The notes below the pieces were generated by a model that saw only the letters and a program-made list of their open reading frames with translations, did not search any database and was not told where the DNA came from. From contig JH154380.1 of assembly GCA_000226015.1 (NCBI GenBank), positions 1-51,270 on the forward strand: a DNA stretch of 51,270 bases, read 5' to 3'. Shown piece after piece: positions 34,376 to 46,640 of this stretch; position 1 is the first letter of the stretch; each line of letters begins with the position of its first letter. The stretch comes from Mnemiopsis leidyi (taxonomy: Eukaryota > Ctenophora > Tentaculata > Lobata > Bolinopsidae). A program made the translations under genes and the position numbers.

Positions 34376-37300
34376 CAATAGCACGATGGTAAACCACCCT
34401 CCCCTCTCTTAACTGTAACTCCGATATGGTCACGTGACACAATTCAGTCACGTGACACGACAAAGTTTAATGATATTGCTCTGCTGGTGGACTGCTCCCT
34501 CATTTTCCTCTGTCGGTACTTTATCCTTATAGGTGGACATCAGGCAGCCCCTATCACTCTATATCACTATATCTTGATAGTTGTTTTAATGACTGTCGGG
34601 CAACCCAGTGATCATTTATTTCTTATCGTATTCCCGTAGTTTATTGCATCATGTTTCCTGTATAATTTATAAACATGCCCAAAATTTGGGACTTACAGAA
34701 GCATTGCGTAAGAAATAAAATTTCGATAAAATTTTCAACCGGTACGACTGAAATCTGATAATTTCAATAGTCGATAGTCGATACCTGTCCTAAGAAACGA
34801 TATGTCAAACTCAAGCTCACAACTCTTCCAACTAATTCTTAGTCACGTGAAACTGCATATTGTCTGTATCACCAGCTTCAAACAATTAACGAGGCTGCTT
34901 GGTTAGCAAATTAACATATTAACGGTTTGCTGCATAAAAAGGTTTCTCCCTGCCCACTCGGCAGCCTGGAACTCTGCGTTCACTCAGTCTCAGAAGTTGG
35001 AGTTTGTTTTGGTTAAATTTTTAAGCCTCCCTATGTCAGCCCCAGTTCCAAACTAGGCAAACAAAAGATTTTATACTCGCCTGGGTCAATTTAATTTGAA
35101 ATTTCATCGGATTATTTTTTATTACAGTAAACTTATAAAGAAAATTAAGGCAAGAAGTTCTTAACGGCCAAGACGCATCGCTTTTTTACTTGTGTTTGAC
35201 TCAAAGATCTGACAGCGCCAGTCATCCATGCACGCGTCAGACGGTACTCAATAGTTGTAACTCCAGTAGACAAATGAGATTAAGAGAAAGTAAATTCTTA
35301 ACTGAGCCTGTGACGATTTTCAAAAAGAGCATCCTATGAAAAGACAGACTTGGAAAATAGACTTGTACTTGAATTGCGCCGGAGTCTTTCTAATTATTTT
35401 CTGAGGAGGCACCTTTGTTCACAAATACAGATAACTAATAGAGTGTCCGGACTTTTCTATTAAAGATAATTACACGCATGATTAAAAGACGGACAATTCA
35501 ACAATTGACTCCTAAGAAACAGTCCCACGAATGCCAACCAAATTGTTAGGTCAAAATTAAATTTCAGTAAACTAGAATGCCATCAGAGTGATGTATACTT
35601 TAATCGTGGAATGAATGGAATTCTCGCTGAAATCCGCCTGTGGGAAAATTATGCATTAATGTAACACTTTGTAATTTTCATGATGCATATCTATGGTTAT
35701 AAGTCAAAGCAGTTTTTTTAGCAGTTTGCAGTTTGTTTACGTTGGACAAACACGGTCCAATATTTACTGATTTTAGTAAAAACATAAACACAGAAACCTT
35801 TGATCTACTACATGCTCGGTCACTACACAAGACATTGTTTTATTCTCTCCGCATGTCGTCAAATGTGATTTGAGAAATTTTCCCGATTGGTCAGCTAAAA
35901 TATTCAACCTTATTTATCTGTTACATTGCCTTTTTGATGTGAGAAAGCGGTCGCGAGGTTGCCGTTGATTTTGTACTGTAGTCCAGCATCGCTTTTATCA
36001 ACTCAAGTAAAGACAATTTCATTCCAACCGATATAAGCTATCTAAAGTCCTCGCAAAGACACTTATCTCAACCGATATAACCTAGTATTTAGTGCAAGGT
36101 GGCATTGCCGATTGTTTAGAGATACCATTAGTCGCGTTAAACCTCCCGTCTTATGAATTGCACTTTTATCATATCTAGATCCGGTTGTATTGAGCCAGAG
36201 GTCCAGGCCACCTTAGTAGACTAACACAGTGTATTGCAACGAAGGTAAAGTGGGTAGATTAGTTCTTTTTGGAAGTCTGTTTTATTTGTGAGCGGCTATG
36301 AGCAGTTCAGGCTAACCATCCATTATTTTGCTAATGAGGGGCGCGTAATTTTAAATGTTTAATAACGCATATTTTGGGCGAATTTTGCAAGTTAACATTT
36401 TTCGATACCTGCAATTTTCCCAATTTCAATATGAACCTGTTACATTCATTAGGATTTCACTATCATAATAATAATTATTGTCATGATTAGGAAAAAAGAA
36501 TGTAAATAGGTACCCGCAGTAACTTTTTATCCTAGCCCGAAAAACTCAACTTGTTTTATCTAATTTTCCTTCATTATCATAGACATTGTTCTGGTAGCAA
36601 AGGAACTTGCACTCGTCACTTGATTTAGTTAGAATGTTATTCGAAACAATGGATTTTATACCCCGATTTGTCCTCAAATTATGCTTTTTCGAGGTTTTTA
36701 TCGCTCAACAATCGAACATTTGTCAAACCTTGTTTGATTATGGTTCAACACAAATGCAATTGATCAACGGCGGAGAATTCTACCAATCTAGAGTTGTAGA
36801 GCTGAAATTGTTACAAATTTTGTCACAAATATCGAAATCATTGAAAGACGGCATCATTAGATAAATTTGTCGCGCTTTTGTTTAGCTAAGTACACATTTT
36901 GCCCTAATTTCTTTAACCATTGTTCAGTAGTGATACCTGTACTACAAAACATTGGCAAAATCCGGGGAAATTTGCCACAAGCAGTCTGCAGGGCAGCTGA
37001 CCCCACATTCCAGCCTCATCTCCCAGGCCCATTTAAATTCGTCTGCCCAACCTCAGCTGAAATGCGATTACAGCGCCGTTATTACATCACAGATGGACAA
37101 AACGACTCTAACAAGATTTCACCGCCAGGATAGATAGCTGGGAGTTGGATCGTTGGCCGGAGGAAGGTCACGTGACTTGGTCCAGGCTTGTGGTTGGAGG
37201 GATTCCCCAGCACGTAGTGGCCACTTCAGACCTGGTGTCACTGGAGGAGTAGCACAAGTACTTCTCGAGGTCTAGCACTCTCTCCACTCAGCTCCGGTTT

Positions 37301-39240
37301 CAGACACTCTTTAAACGTTCTGATTGAGCGCTCGGCCGGAACTTCGAGACTTGCCTCTATGTTATCCCAGACGTTTTTACCTTCCGCTCACTTTCTCTCA
37401 GACTTTGTTCTATTTTTAGCACTTAGTCAGAAATATTCCCACAGTACTCCAGTAAACAGCGCAGTTTTTCTGAATGTAAATTGTCATTCGTTACCGTGCG
37501 AGGTTTTATGAGTCATTCTCCCAGCATTTAATGGATTGGTCTGGGGCAAAATTCTTCGTTAAACGGTGTTTACTTTTTCAGAAGTGATATCGTTCTGATA
37601 GCCTCCCGTCTGATTGATCACGTGTTCATTATGAGTCTTGTGACCAGTCTGCAATCAATTAGTTTAAGTTTGTTTAGTGGAATAACAAGGTTAACCTTAA
37701 TCGAAACCCCTTCCTTATTTCACTTTTCGATCGAGATCATCACTTATTTTCTCGAAATCTTTCCTGGTGAACTGTTTTTGTCTGGTCCATTATGTTTTGC
37801 TAAAATGTTGAGTTGTCATGAAGAGAGGTAGGAATATTTCTCACGAGAAATTCAAATGTTTCCGACACAGCAGGTTAACTTTTCCTCAACAATCGGCAAG
37901 ATTTACAAAGCTGTATACAATTTAACAAGGCGGTATATATATACCAGTGGTATACGGTAACTTTGTAACCAAGCTGATGTTAACCCACAGGTAGGACTAC
38001 AGACAGTTTATCTACTAAAATATTTACCACAAAACCACTCTCCCACAATTAACGTGCTCCGCTGAATACCCCGCGGAACTCAGCCCCGTATCGACACGGA
38101 AATCAACATCTCAACCGCAGAAAAAGAGAGCGAGAGAGAGAGAGTTGTCAGGCAGTAGGAGTGGGGAGTTGTCAGCTTGCCTGCAATGATTAGTGTTGTG
38201 AGTTAGTGCAAGGTGGAGTAGGTTTAGTTACTGTCATGGTGTAACGCTGCACAGCTTGAGTTACTGAACGGTTACTAAAGTTACTGCGACCGTATTTCCC
38301 CAGCCTGCTCATGGTGTACACGACTGATTGTGGTAATTACGTTTGTCATACCGATCTTGTGGGCGGGAATAGCAAGTACTTTCATTTGATCGGGTTATTT
38401 CATTATCGGCATGGTTAAAAACTTTTTAAACGCAATCCTTTGAAAGTTGCTCTGTTTATTTTAAAAGCAGGCCCTACTTTAGAACCCTAATCTAATGTAA
38501 TTCTGCAGACTTAAAATCAAATTTTAATACTTTTGGTTTTCAATTCTAACTTTTTCTGACTTATAAACTCGCAGTATTGTATCGGGCCTGGAAGTACCCG
38601 ATAAATACATTTTAAACGCAATGATTTCCAGACTAATTTTACCGGTGACAGGCTGCTGCCAGAGAGTGGGAGACGCAACCAATCCCATCAACTTGTCCTA
38701 GACGTATTCCCTGATTTACCTTTCTTCAACTGAATCTGGATCCCACATATCCTTAGTCTTTACTCCTTGATCAGTCCAGTCTGCCTTTATATCTCAACAT
38801 CTACTTTCTATTTCAATCACGATGAAGGGCTGTATGTACAAAGATATTTGATTTGAGCTAGCATGTATAATTAGGCCTCACCCTTTGAAATTAAATCACA
38901 ATTTTCGTAGCGATCCACTAATGTCCTCCCTGAGACGGGGGTATAGCAGAAATACCTTAAATAAGTAAATATAGGCCACATAACTCCGAATTACATAACA
39001 AGTATGCGCTCATTTATATTTTTGGTCGTTCTATTACTTTGCCCGTCACGGAGAAACTTGTCCGGGAATTTCTCCATTTTACCGCTACAAGCAGTACATT
39101 CTTAAGCAGAAATAGCTTAGACGAGTTTGCCGCATTGAAAAGGATGGGATTTGAGTAGAAAGCAGACAGATGGTCGCGAGATGAGTAGTCTTCTGCGTTT
39201 ACAACGATTTATCGTAATCAAATAACTGCAGTTGATGGTA
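34376..39240. other. Gene desert, 34.4-39.2 kb
   Basis: No exon supported. An 85-codon plus frame at 36607-36864 has no splice context or recognised domain. A GA-rich simple repeat lies at about 38122-38145. Scattered CACGTG boxes occur near 34844, 37169 and 37619. Confidence 0.45.
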
Positions 39241-39253
39241 GTTCGTCAACCAA

Positions 39254-39300
39254 CCAATGACTAGCTGCGAATTGGGTCACGTGACATCAAACCAGCCAAT
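39254..39300. promoter_or_regulatory. CCAAT-N19-CACGTG-N12-CCAAT module 4
   Basis: CCAAT at 39254-39258, CACGTG at 39278-39283 within GGTCACGTGACAT, and CCAAT at 39296-39300. It shares the exact first spacing with modules 1-3. Confidence 0.5.
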
Positions 39301-41399
39301 CAGAGAGCTGTATTTTCAGAACCTTATGGGTAGTTCCCTCCCACCTTCTTACTTGACATTCGATAACACTGTTTTTCCCGCCAATAGACACAGACTGGAT
39401 CAAACAGTCCAGGTTCCATCCAGTTTCACCGGACAAAGAGCCTCATCGGTATAACTTGATCAGACCGCTAACACTCGGAATAGCTGACCTCAATTTGGAT
39501 TATTTTATTTTCTTAAGTGTAGGGAGCAACCAATTAAGGAATTACGGGGATTCTAATCCATTAATTCTCGGTTTTTAAATTCTCTGTTGCGGTCGGATGA
39601 CTAATGCCCTAAGAAATACCAAGTATGTTCTTCTCAATGAATTCACGGGAATATAATGTTACCTTAACTTTACTATAACGAATTTATCTGGAATTCATTG
39701 CCATCTCTACGTTGCAAACCTTGGCTTTACACAATACTGCTCCTTCATTAAACTTCTCGACCTCGTTTGTCAAACCATAGCCTGCTTATAGATAACGAAG
39801 GATTTGCTTGGTGGTTTACGGGCCATAACCATCGTGGAGAATGATTCAGTCAATCTCATCGAAAACTTTTCTCATCGCACAAAATAGATGTTTGTGGGGT
39901 AGTAAAAGTTTGCTCATTTCATTATTTGCCGTAACTTAATTACTTAAAACTACAATCAATATTCAATATAGTATTATGTTGCCGCAAAAACATTTTCACT
40001 GGACTTTGTTTGAAACTAATGAATGATAATTAACAATCCCATTATTCTCTTTACTATTTTAATATTTTTCACCGGACTTTGTTTGAAACTAATGAATAAT
40101 AATTAACAATCCCATTATTCTCTTTACTATTTCAATATTTTTCACCGGACTTTGTTTGAAACTAATGAATAATAATCAACAATCTCATTATTCTCTCGTT
40201 ACTTTTTCCGGGAACTACAAACAATTGTCTTGAATATCGTGTTGCTTATTATTTATCTTTCCTTGAAGCGTCAGACAGAGTAATTTCCCTAGTATTTACT
40301 GTCAACAATAACAACAGATTATCTGAATATCTGGATAATGGTAGATCAACTGGTTATTGGAGATTTGTTTCCTTTACCCACTGACACGAGCCCGCCGTAT
40401 AGAAAACTTGCAGTTACTTCTATGTCGTTACCTTTGTATTGTATAGCTGGACAAAGATTGTCCGCGTTAGTTTGCCTCTTGTCATGATCTTTGCCTCTGC
40501 TTTTACGAAGCCACTCCGATTTGATCAAATAAGGATATTTCATATTTTATGTCATGTTTACTTTTACTACCGGTCTTTGGAAGCGAGGCTTTATAAATTT
40601 TCGCAATATTTTGCCAAGGAATGGGATTTTGGGATTGCGCTTGAAATGAAATCTTTTCTTCAGGGCTCAAATCAAACGCTAAAATGTAACCAACTTTTGA
40701 AACTTATTTACTCGTGGTTGCAAGGTTTTGGGGATCGCGGTTTTTGTGACTTAAAGTTAGAGTGAAATCACGACTATTTTTCACAGTGATGTTAAAACCG
40801 GCTCAAGGTAAACCACAAAAATTTCGAAACATTTGCCTAGTTCTATCCAGTTCTTAGACTTGCTTAAATGCACGAATTTTGTAGGCTTCCAACATAGACG
40901 AATCATTCTAACATACATTTAGAATTTTTTATCCGTCTTAAGTCTAATTTTGCATCTGCTCGTTTACTCAATTAAAGCATCCAGACCTCCGGCCGTCTGC
41001 CTTATCACCTGCGTCAAAAACAGTTTAAAATAAACCCACCAAAAATACGACAGTTAACCCTGCAGCTCGTTGCTTTAGTTTGGCTATGCAAACGTGTGGT
41101 TTTTACAACTTTTAACAAATTATTACACTTACATATTCATAACTTAAATTTCTTATTTTATATATTTTTTTAATATATATAGCGACCGCAATATTTGATT
41201 TTGTTTATTGAATTGTTTTGTCGCTCCTTATTACAATCGATTTTCTAGAGGCTGAATAAGTAAATATATAATCGAATTCTAAATATATTTCTTTTTAAAC
41301 TTAAAGCGAAGATATAATATAGTCTAAGATATACTTCAAATCGACTTATTACGGAATTTCGAACGTCTTTAAACATAAAAATATAATATTCAGATTAAA
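39301..41399. other. Non-coding DNA upstream of glypican, with a 78-bp tandem triplication
   Basis: Three tandem copies of a unit of about 75-78 bp lie at about 39991-40200 (CACCGGACTTTGTTTGAAAC, then GAATAATAATTAACAATC). Otherwise AT-rich with no supported exon. A 108-codon frame at 40439-40765 shows no recognisable domain. Confidence 0.5.
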
Positions 41400-41495
41400 A
41401 TGGCAGCCGTGTTTTATAACCTTACTACTACTTTGAGAGATTATTTCTTTGTCTTCGCATTAGGTGGATGTATTTTCCTAGTTTGTACATTGTGA
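41400..41495 (+). CDS. Candidate first exon or 31-aa membrane microprotein
   Basis: An ATG in good context (AAAATGGC) opens 31 codons: MAAVFYNLTTTLRDYF, then a hydrophobic FVFALGGCIFLVCTL, then TGA. The stop overlaps a strong donor (TT|GTGAGT at 41492), so this could instead be a first coding exon in phase 2. It does not splice in phase to glypican exon 2. I do not recognise it. It may be chance. Confidence 0.25.
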   Translation: MAAVFYNLTTTLRDYFFVFALGGCIFLVCTL

Positions 41496-41720
41496 GTCAC
41501 TAGTGAGAACTGAGTAGTAACCAAAGTTTTTTCTGCTGTTTTAAATGTTTCGTGACGCAAATCAAGATCTGATTAAATCTCAAGTTATAAACCCAAGCTG
41601 CCCCCATGCCTAATGTCCGGGACTCACCTCTATAATACCCTAGTGTTAGAATGAAGATTCGAGAAGAAGAAGAAGAAGCCAGCTAGAATACTGCAGTACA
41701 GACAGGATGAGAAGAAGGCG

Positions 41721-44700
41721 ATGCGATTAATCTTCCTACTCTTAACTGTATTTCTCCTCCCCTCATTCTCATATAGTGAGTATCTCAATCTACCTCAATC
41801 TTAACTGTATTTCTTCTCCTCTCACTTTCATATACTCATATATTGAGTAAATTCACCTACCTCAATCTTTAAGTATCTATTTTAAATAATCACCTTAAAC
41901 TGTAATTTAATTGTCTATAAAATATGTTTTCATATTATATATAAAATCGCAAGTAAATAAACAATCTGGTGTTTCAGCAACAGGAGAAACGTGTAATATC
42001 TTGAACGAAGTTATTCCCAACCGAGTCCTTCGACCTGACTGGCCGAAAAGTAAGTAAAACTTTGACACGTTTCTAATAGCAAAATTAGGGGGGGCAATGG
42101 GCTTAATTTTGTAAAACTGTGTAGCTCCGACTAAATCGTCAGCTTTATTTTTATATTAAATGTAATGGGATTAATTGAGCACTGTTTCATTTATAGCTTG
42201 TAGAACCGATTAAGCCTGAACTAGCACAACCCTCTACTTTAGATGACGTGTGTAGATACAGAGAGACTCCGCACTGCTGTACGCGCTCAGTGGAGACTAT
42301 CATGAAGGGGTACGCCAACACTTACGCGCACTCTCTCTTCTTCAGTCACCTCATGCAGATGAGAGACTCCACCTCTAAACTATACCACAGTGAGTACCGT
42401 GGCGTTATTGTCAGGAGGAAAAGTTTAAAAGTAGAGTTTTGTTTTGGTCCTCCATCAGGTTTTTTTTAATACTGGTGGGTAGTAGCTTTAGCTTAAATGC
42501 AGTGTTAAAATTACATAATGAGTACATTTGTTATTATTACTTACACAGCTTCACATTTATTATTCATCATATCTGATCTAAAATCTTAAAGCTGAAAAGC
42601 TCTTAAATTTAAAATTCCAATTCTAGAACCAGTTTTCTCAGGTATGCAGAACTTTGAGTTGCCGTACATGTCAGAAGACCTGCGGAGCACCGCACTGCAG
42701 TACAAACTAGTAGACAACCTCACAACACGGAGAGAAACTCTAGTCAGACAAGCTAGTTTGGAGCACATGCAAATCTACTACGACATGAAGACTATGCCCA
42801 AGTTCTGCCAGAAGAATCTTGTCGAGGATATGGAGCCTGCTATCAGCGCTTATCTTCAGGTCAGAGCAAAGTCACTGCTTTTTTTCCGTATGTGAGGTTT
42901 AGTTAATGGCGATACTTAGGTCGGCAATTAGAATTGTCCAGATGGTATCATCTACGTCATTATTTCAGCACATAGAACAACAAAATTCAGATATTGAGGA
43001 TATCGTGATTGTTTGTGATAACCAACGTTTGGTCTAAGTACATAGAACGATTAGCGGAGCTATGGCCGATAATAAGCTGGACCATGGCCGGTAATTATTT
43101 AATGACAAATCAGTGAATTCCGTCGAACAACTCTTTTATCGTCAGGAACTGGTATTTTCTCACGAGCTGGTCGAATCGAATTGGAACGTGGCTAAGGACC
43201 TGTTTGCAGTTGTCTTTTCTTCCCAGTTCACTCCCCATTGCATCACAGAACTTATACGCTCAGGAAGTAAGCATTGATGAGGGTGTTTACTGTTCTGTAT
43301 GTTTTCTTGTATGCTCATGATCTCTACTTCTTATTGGTAATTGATCTCTGGAGTACTACGAAGTTTATCAAACAAAGCTATTGGCTAATGATACGAGCAA
43401 GTACTAGAGTTTTGGCCCTCTATTTTTAGAAATTAGACCTAACCAATTCAATTGTCACTATGAAGTGAGTACTGAGCACTAAACTGAAAAGTCTGATAGT
43501 TGTTCATAACTTGTCCATAATCCATATAAGCCACATGGACAACTTTTAAAAAATGTGCACTAAAAGCCTGAAGACACCTAAACCATTGATAACATAGTGT
43601 ACTGTGTCCTGTCTAATACCTGAGAACTGACTAATTTGACAAGACAACTAAACCAACCCCCTCAGTGACGACTGTAAGCTGCAAGACCTGTACAGACCAC
43701 ACAGTCCGTATTCCCACTTGTTTCAACTATTGTACAGAAGTAGTCTCCTCCTGTCTGGAGCCCTACACACCAGTCATTGAACTTATCAACCAGTGGTTCA
43801 ACTTACACGTCCAGGTTGAGATTTTACCTGTAACTGAAGTTTTTTTGGTAAATGAGGCATGGCTGTTGCGAATTTTTTATAGTGCTTTTTTGTAAGAAAG
43901 TGACTACCTCTATTTAACTTTTTTTGCAATCGAAATATTTCAGGTGCAGTCTAAAATCAATAACTATACTCACAAAGACAGATTTATGAGGTTGAAAGAT
44001 GAACTCAACATCTTGATAGATAGAGAATTTGAGGATCCCCATTATGCTGATGTGGTAAGATTAAGTTTATCAAAACAGTTCTGATTACTTTGTTTAAAGT
44101 AAAGCCTTCGCAATACCAATTTACTAAATTTACTAAAATTTTACTACTAAGTTGTGCAGCTTTAAATTCTGTTCTATGTGTTTAAATATCAAACTATCTA
44201 TTTCAGTGTGCATTTCATTTTGAAGATCGAGTGTCACTAAAGAATAACGAATATGAATACAACATTGCAGATTCTGTGAGTGTTAAGCAGCAACAAGTGA
44301 ATTCCAATATGTCTTCTGAATTATTTTACCTACATTAACAAATGACTTATCAAAAGCCATCCCACCCAAAAAAGATAAATCTTGAAGATATAGCTATCTG
44401 ATGTCTGTTACCAACAAAGTTATAATAAACTCCTTTCCCAGTCCCACAACCGAAGGCGAAGAAGACTAGCCAAGACAATACCACCCACACAGTTCTTCTC
44501 AACTCGTCCATTAACCTTCCCTACCACAACAGTGACCCCTCCCTTGTTACCCACTGTCTCTGGGAATCAGTTATTTGACCCCCTCATGATCTGCTACAAT
44601 GCAACTACTACAGGGGTGGCAACTGTTTCTAACACTGGCTGTTGGAATGGAACTGGAATAGGAGACTTTCACAGAAGTCGGTAAGTGTGCTTCCACAAAC

Positions 44701-45489
44701 AGTCAAACACTTTGCACAGCACTAAGCACATGACAGTACATTGATTGAGTACAGCAAAATGCATACAGTGGATTCTGGATTTGGATTAGTCATTTTCAAA
44801 CCTTTTTACAAAGTGGGTTATAAACGGTAATTTCTTCTTGTGTAGATCTTTCAAGGGCATCTGAAAGTAGACAGTGATTCTACATTTACAAAACATATTC
44901 ATTCATCATAAAATCTAGGCATGAAAAAAATTTGCGACACTTTAAGTATGCTAAAGCCATTGTGTGCTTACCTGATGAAAGGGAATCATTAGTGCAGTTT
45001 CTGATTGCTTTGATATGATTAAGCCATCTCACGACATGTGTAAATTTAGTGTACTGGCTTCGCTTTTCATGAATTAAGTTGAATAAAGTGAGATCTGCAT
45101 ATGTGAACGAGTTTCCAATCAAGTAGCTGCGGGTCAGCAGATATTTGTTGAGGTCCACAGGATCCATCCTTGAAGAATGAAACCATAAATAATTGATTTT
45201 AAACATATATCAAGAAAATATAAAACCATTTTAAAACTTGTACAACTATTTCAGGATTCCAACGACTGAAAGTACCCCAAGCAACATGTTTGATATTCAT
45301 GTGTCAAGACTGCAATCTAAAATGAACGATTTAAAGGAGTCTCTCAGCAGAGAGTTTGTCATAGCAGAGCCAGAAACTGATAATAATGTGGAAAAAGTAA
45401 TAAACCCAAAAAACGTTGGCCACGGACCAAATTTTAAAACTGTGACTATTTTAATAATTGTAATGACATGGATAACCCTAATCGTTTGA
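41721..45489 (+). CDS. Glypican, GPI-anchored proteoglycan core protein (complete, 10 exons)
   Basis: Exons: 41721-41775, 41978-42049, 42243-42389, 42642-42859 (or from 42627), 43146-43266, 43666-43814, 43944-44054, 44207-44275, 44442-44680 and 45255-45489. They are phase-consistent and give 471 or 476 aa, shorter than the usual 550-580. A signal peptide MRLIFLLLTVFLLPSFSY is followed by the glypican fold. Landmarks are PHCCTRSVE; the cysteine-rich signature CKTCTDH...PTCFNYCTEVVSSC, close to the family pattern; and CWNGTG. Exactly 14 cysteines are present, as in the family. Five arginines (NRRRRRLAK, near residue 319) form a likely furin-type cleavage site. The C-terminus ends in a hydrophobic TVTILIIVMTWITLIV tail, typical for GPI anchoring. 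Glypicans modulate Wnt, Hedgehog, BMP and FGF signalling. Oddity: the C-terminal stalk has no Ser-Gly pairs for heparan sulfate. The exact subfamily is not assignable. Confidence 0.93.
44796..45168 (-). CDS. Last two exons of a GST-fold AIMP3/EEF1E1-like gene, nested in glypican intron 9
   Basis: Minus-strand exon 45168-44972 (acceptor TTCTTCAAG, donor CAG|GTAAGC, phase 2 in and 1 out) encodes MDPVDLNKYLLTRSYLIGNS, then FTYADLTLFN and HVVRWLNHIKAI. This matches the C-terminal helical domain of GST-like tRNA-synthetase-complex proteins, best AIMP3/EEF1E1 (DLNSYL, YLTGYNFTLAD, VSRWFCHIQ from memory) or the N-terminal domain of EPRS. A phase-compatible last exon follows at 44860-44796 (acceptor CTTTCAG) and encodes ALERSTQEEITVYNPLCKKV and a stop. 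Both lie within glypican intron 9 (44681-45254). Upstream exons must lie beyond glypican exon 10, to the right, and are not identified with confidence. Confidence 0.65.
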
Positions 45490-45495
45490 AAATTT

Positions 45496-45663
45496 TTATT
45501 TATTATGTCGATATCTGTTATTTATATCTGCACAGAATATCTGCATAGCATCTATGTATTTTGGAGTCTTAATTAATTTGTCTTGTTTTAACAAATCATT
45601 GTACAAAAGCTGCAAAGACCTGTTTTTCTTGAATCCTAGTAAGAATGTCGCCCTTCTATACAT
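45496..45663 (-). CDS. Unrecognised small minus-strand frame; possible upstream exon of the nested gene
   Basis: 55 codons from ATG encode MYRRATFLLGFKKN, then a longer tail, with a stop 6 bp from the glypican stop on the opposite strand. A donor-like AG|GTCTTT after FKKN (exon end 45620) is in the phase needed to splice to the GST-fold exon at 45168. The frame extends upstream to CHSDGNVRSITMYRR, faintly like the end of a GST N-terminal domain. The fit is weak and the frame may be non-coding. Confidence 0.25.
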   Translation of the reverse strand: MYRRATFLLGFKKNRSLQLLYNDLLKQDKLIKTPKYIDAMQIFCADINNRYRHNK

Positions 45664-46090
45664 TGTGATGCTCCTAACGTTTCCATCAGAGTGACAGTCT
45701 AAATAAGACTAGCCATCGCCCATCAATATCATTCTTGTAAAATCGTACATGATCGGGAAGCTTCTGGACAAGCGAAAGTAACTAAATTCTAGATGCACAT
45801 CACCCGTTTAAGAAAATGTAATGGTGGAAATTTTAACGCTCGATTTTATTCAGACTGTTGCGCGGTGATTTTCTTTTTACCCGACTCGCGCGCGGCGCGC
45901 ACTCGCTTAAATTACGTCATCTTGAGTTTCAATTACGAATGATCTGCACGATTCCTAAATTCACAAAGACTTTTGGAATCTCATTCTCAGAGTCAGAAGC
46001 GCTCTTGGATTGCAAGGGTTACTTTTAATCTGATACAGACGGATATCATCTGACATCTTGCAAATACCATATCTAGTAAATTGCATGCAA

Positions 46091-46640
46091 GGAGTCGTTC
46101 ACATATAACGTCAGCAAATTTTCGGTAATCTTTACCCCCTCCACCCCCCTCTGTCGTCATTCGTCATCATCACAAAACCCCCCTAAATGTCAGAAGTAAA
46201 TTACCATAATGACATCATCACAGTCGAAATCCCCCCACTTCATGTCATGTCAAAAATTGTCTGACTTTGTCCGACCCTCATTCGAAGCGAATAGAGGAGA
46301 ATAAAATGACGGGAGGGTGCGCGCTGCAGCTGTACAAGTCAAAAAAAACATTGACGAGATTATATCCGTCTAACGTTCTTTAGCTGCGTGAGTATCACCG
46401 CGACAAAAAAAACATTGATTGACATGGTCTTTTAATGCAATGCAGCCATTTTAAAAATCTGTTGAAAACACAGTATTTCACCAGATTTCTGGATCAGAAT
46501 TTATACTTGAAAATTTTCTTTCTGATTTTGTAAAATTCTGATAAAAATTTTCAAAAAAAATCCTAAAGATTTGAGATGACATCCTCATTGGCCAAACCCC
46601 CCGTCCCCCCAAGGTGATAACGTCATATGTGAACGACCCC
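46091..46640. mobile_element. Non-autonomous TIR element, ~550 bp
   Basis: The ends are inverted repeats of about 21 bp: GG(A/G)GTCGTTCACATAT and (A/G)ACGT, left at 46091-46111 and right at 46620-46640. C-rich subterminal tracts (CCCCCTCCACCCCCC and CCCCCCGTCCCCCC) sit on the same strand near each end. No transposase is encoded, and I could not define a clear target-site duplication, so the superfamily is unassigned. Confidence 0.7.
46342..46414. mobile_element. Micro-element copy 2, nested in the TIR element
   Basis: 46351-46406 matches the 77-bp element at 9243-9319 end to end but is internally deleted: TTGACGAGATTATATCCGTC, then CGTTC joined to TTTAGCTGCGTGAG, then TATCACCGCGACAA. It is flanked by AAAAAACA on both sides (46343-46350 and 46407-46414). 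It inserted into the TIR element, so it is the younger event. Confidence 0.65.

Noticed and set aside
36607..37137. Two adjacent open frames of 85 and 88 codons
   Set aside because: No splice context, no recognised domain and different registers; most likely chance.
45883..45905. CpG island promoter
   Set aside because: The CpG-dense patch is only about 25 bp long and no start codon with family similarity follows on either strand.
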